Below, piece by piece: positions 4,512-6,702 of a DNA stretch of 6,702 bases. The notes beneath the pieces are model-generated. The model was not told the origin of the DNA. It made no database searches and was given only the letters and a program-made list of their open reading frames with translations. Both the position numbers and the translations under genes were made by a program. The stretch is taken from contig JAGHUB010000231.1 of NCBI GenBank assembly GCA_018065025.1, forward strand, positions 1 to 6,702, written 5' to 3'. Within the stretch, counting starts at the first letter, position 1; the number at the start of each line of letters is the position of its first letter. The stretch is from Candidatus Equihabitans merdae (GTDB taxonomy: Bacteria > Bacillota > Clostridia > Lachnospirales > Lachnospiraceae).

Positions 4512-6702
4512 ATGATTAAGCTGTACGAAGGCGGCGCCTATCTTGTCAACGGTGCACTGACACAGGAGAATCCGGGAAATGTTTCCATGGACGAAGCCCG
4601 CAAGGGTACCATGGCCTACGGTATTCTGACCGGTCACAACACATCCGGTGATGACAAGCACCTGAAGGTTAAATTCGATAAGCTGACATCTCATGATATT
4701 ACATTCGTTGGTATCATTCAGACTGCCAGAGCTTCAGGCCTTGAGAAGTTCCCCATTCCTTATGTTCTGACCAACTGCCACAATTCCCTGTGTGCTGTCG
4801 GCGGTACTATTAATGAAGACGACCATGTCTTTGGTCTGTCAGCTGCCAGAAAGTACGGCGGTGTATATGTTCCGCCCATGCAGGCTGTTATCCATCAGTA
4901 TGCTCGTGAGATGCTGGCTGAAGTTGGCGGCATGATTCTGGGTTCAGACAGCCACACTCGTTATGGTGCTCTTGGTACCATGGCTATGGGTGAAGGCGGT
5001 CCGGAACTGGTTAAGCAGCTGCTGAGCCGTACCTATGACATCGATTATCCGGGTGTTGTTGCTGTCTACATGACAGGCGAACCCCGTCCCGGCGTAGGTC
5101 CTCAGGACGTAGCCCTGGCTATCATCGGTGCTGTTTTCAAAAATGGCTATGTTAAGAACAAAGTTATGGAATTCGTCGGTCCCGGCGTAGCCAAGCTTTC
5201 TGCTGACTTCCGTATCGGCGTGGACGTTATGACCACAGAAACCACCTGCCTGTCCTCAATCTGGCAGACAGATGAACGTGTTCACGAATTCTATGCTATC
5301 CATGGTCGTGAAGATGCTTACAAAGAACTGACTCCGGCCCCGGTTGCTTACTATGACGGCGTGGTTGAAGTAGATCTGTCAGCTATCAAGCCCATGATCG
5401 CTATGCCTTATCATCCCAGCTGCGTTTACACCATCGATGAAGTCAACGCTAACCCGGGTGATATCTTAAAAGAAGCAGAAGAACGTGCCAAGGTTTCATT
5501 TGGCGACAAGGTCAAAGTTGATCTCATGTCCAAACTGAAAAATGGCCGTATCAATGTGGAACAGGGTGTTATCGCCGGTTGTGCCGGTGGTGGCTTTGAA
5601 AATATCTGTGACGCTGCTGACATTCTTGAAAACCAGAGCATCGGCAATGGTTTCTTCACTCTGAATGTTTATCCGGCTTCCATGCCTGTCTACCAGCAGC
5701 TGATCAAAAATGGCGCTATGACTAAGCTGGTATCTTCAGGTGCTGTTGTTAAGCCCTGCTTCTGTGGTCCTTGCTTCGGCGCAGGTGATACACCGGCTAA
5801 CAATGCTCTGTCTATCCGTCATTCCACACGTAACTTCCCCAATCGTGAAGGTTCCAAGGTTCAGAGTGGTCAGATCTCATCCGTAGCCCTGATGGATGCT
5901 CGTTCTATCGCTGCTACAGCTGCCAACGGCGGTATCCTGACACCGGCTACTGAATATGCCGGCTCTTACAGCCGTCCCGCATACTTCTTCGATGCCAATA
6001 TTTACAACAACCGTGTCTTTAACGGCATCGGCAAGGCTGATCCTAACGAAGAACTGATCCTTGGTCCCAACATCAAAGACTGGCCCAAGATGGAAGCTAT
6101 GCCTGAGAACATGATGCTGAAGGTTGTTTCTGAGATCCACGATCCGGTTACCACAACAGACGAACTGATTCCCTCCGGTGAAACTTCCAGCTATCGCTCC
6201 AACCCCCTGGGTCTGGCCGAGTTCACACTCTCCAGAAAGGATCCTGCTTATGTAGGTCTGGCCAAGGAAGTTCAGGCTGCTGAAAATGCCCGTCTTGCTG
6301 ATGGTGATCCTGCCGAAAAGGTTGCCGCACTTGGTGCTGCTCTTGAAGCTGTCAAGGCTGTCTGCCCGGATGCATCCTGGGCCAATACCGGTATCGGTTC
6401 CACAATCTTCGCTGTTAAGCCCGGTGATGGCTCTGCCAGAGAACAGGCTGCTTCCTGCCAGAAGGTTCTGGGTGGTTGGGCCAATGTTGCCAACGAATAC
6501 GCCACCAAGCGTTATCGTTCCAACCTGATCAACTGGGGTATGCTGCCTCTTCTGATTCCGGAAGGCGAACTGCCCTTCAAGAACGGCGACTGCATTTTCC
6601 TGCCGGGTATCCGTGAAGAAGTAGAGAAGGCTTCCGAAACCATCAAGGCTATCGCTGTTACAGCTGAAGGTCTGAAAGAGTTCGATATGAGCCTTGGCAA
6701 CC
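4512..6702 (+). CDS. Aconitase-family [4Fe-4S] hydratase, YbhJ-like (3' end outside window)
   Basis: The frame is open for 730 codons to the window edge. The family is usually about 750-770 residues, so little is missing. The start is ATG 4512, with AAGGAG at 4497-4502. The opening [14 protein letters not shown] recalls the YbhJ-type putative hydratases. Cluster ligands match aconitase: C357 (A-G-C-A-G-G-G), C418 and C421 (C-G-P-C). H90, the histidine in A-V-I-H-Q, D146-S147-H148-T149, R440 (T-R-N-F), R445, S641 and R643 (S-A-R-E) also have aconitase counterparts. Differences from canonical aconitase: the usual G-C-T-N-S after the first ligand is G-C-A-G-G, the Asn before R440 is T439, and the second Ser of S-S-R-E-H is A642, with Q645 replacing His. 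The swivel domain follows (about 600 onward). It probably dehydrates and rehydrates a citrate-like hydroxy acid in the cytosol. Whether it is true aconitase cannot be told here. Confidence 0.9.
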   Translation, partial: MIKLYEGGAYLVNGALTQENPGNVSMDEARKGTMAYGILTGHNTSGDDKHLKVKFDKLTSHDITFVGIIQTARASGLEKFPIPYVLTNCHNSLCAVGGTINEDDHVFGLSAARKYGGVYVPPMQAVIHQYAREMLAEVGGMILGSDSHTRYGALGTMAMGEGGPELVKQLLSRTYDIDYPGVVAVYMTGEPRPGVGPQDVALAIIGAVFKNGYVKNKVMEFVGPGVAKLSADFRIGVDVMTTETTCLSSIWQTDERVHEFYAIHGREDAYKELTPAPVAYYDGVVEVDLSAIKPMIAMPYHPSCVYTIDEVNANPGDILKEAEERAKVSFGDKVKVDLMSKLKNGRINVEQGVIAGCAGGGFENICDAADILENQSIGNGFFTLNVYPASMPVYQQLIKNGAMTKLVSSGAVVKPCFCGPCFGAGDTPANNALSIRHSTRNFPNREGSKVQSGQISSVALMDARSIAATAANGGILTPATEYAGSYSRPAYFFDANIYNNRVFNGIGKADPNEELILGPNIKDWPKMEAMPENMMLKVVSEIHDPVTTTDELIPSGETSSYRSNPLGLAEFTLSRKDPAYVGLAKEVQAAENARLADGDPAEKVAALGAALEAVKAVCPDASWANTGIGSTIFAVKPGDGSAREQAASCQKVLGGWANVANEYATKRYRSNLINWGMLPLLIPEGELPFKNGDCIFLPGIREEVEKASETIKAIAVTAEGLKEFDMSLGN

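Overview
The window reads as chromosomal housekeeping DNA from an anaerobic member of the Firmicutes. The evidence is the gene set: a TSCPD-domain protein, an MtaD-type deaminase beside a short archaeal/Thermotoga-type SAH hydrolase, GreA, a small conserved 87-residue protein, and a [4Fe-4S] aconitase-family hydratase. Clear AGGAG-type ribosome binding sites and intrinsic termination with a T tract agree with this. The genus cannot be named from the sequence. There are no transposase, phage, CRISPR, tRNA or rRNA signals.

Layout. Positions 1-261 hold the 3' end of an unrecognised + strand gene, closed by a strong hairpin terminator (272-312). A small cysteine-rich TSCPD gene lies on the minus strand (391-642). 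It is followed by a 385-base divergent intergenic region (643-1027) with a good minus-strand promoter, three degenerate direct repeats, a 32-bp dyad and a pair of DnaA-box-like sites. A + strand gene train then runs to the right edge: SAH/MTA deaminase (1028-2305), SAH/SIH hydrolase (2410-3654), a small conserved protein (3658-3921), greA (3923-4429) and a divergent aconitase-like hydratase (4512 to beyond 6702).

How the genes fit together. The deaminase and hydrolase are adjacent. Together they suggest the two-step S-adenosylhomocysteine salvage known from methanogens: SAH is deaminated to S-inosylhomocysteine, then hydrolysed to inosine and homocysteine. The hydrolase carries substitutions at the adenine-contacting positions that fit this route. 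The hydrolase, small protein and greA are packed with 1-3 base gaps and look co-transcribed. The hydratase follows after an 82-base gap holding two perfect palindromes, so it may have its own control. It keeps the iron-sulphur ligands and most catalytic residues of aconitase, but differs at several active-site positions, so its substrate is open.

The best candidates for something new are the bacterial deaminase/hydrolase pair, the hydratase with its paired palindromes, and the crowded divergent control region.
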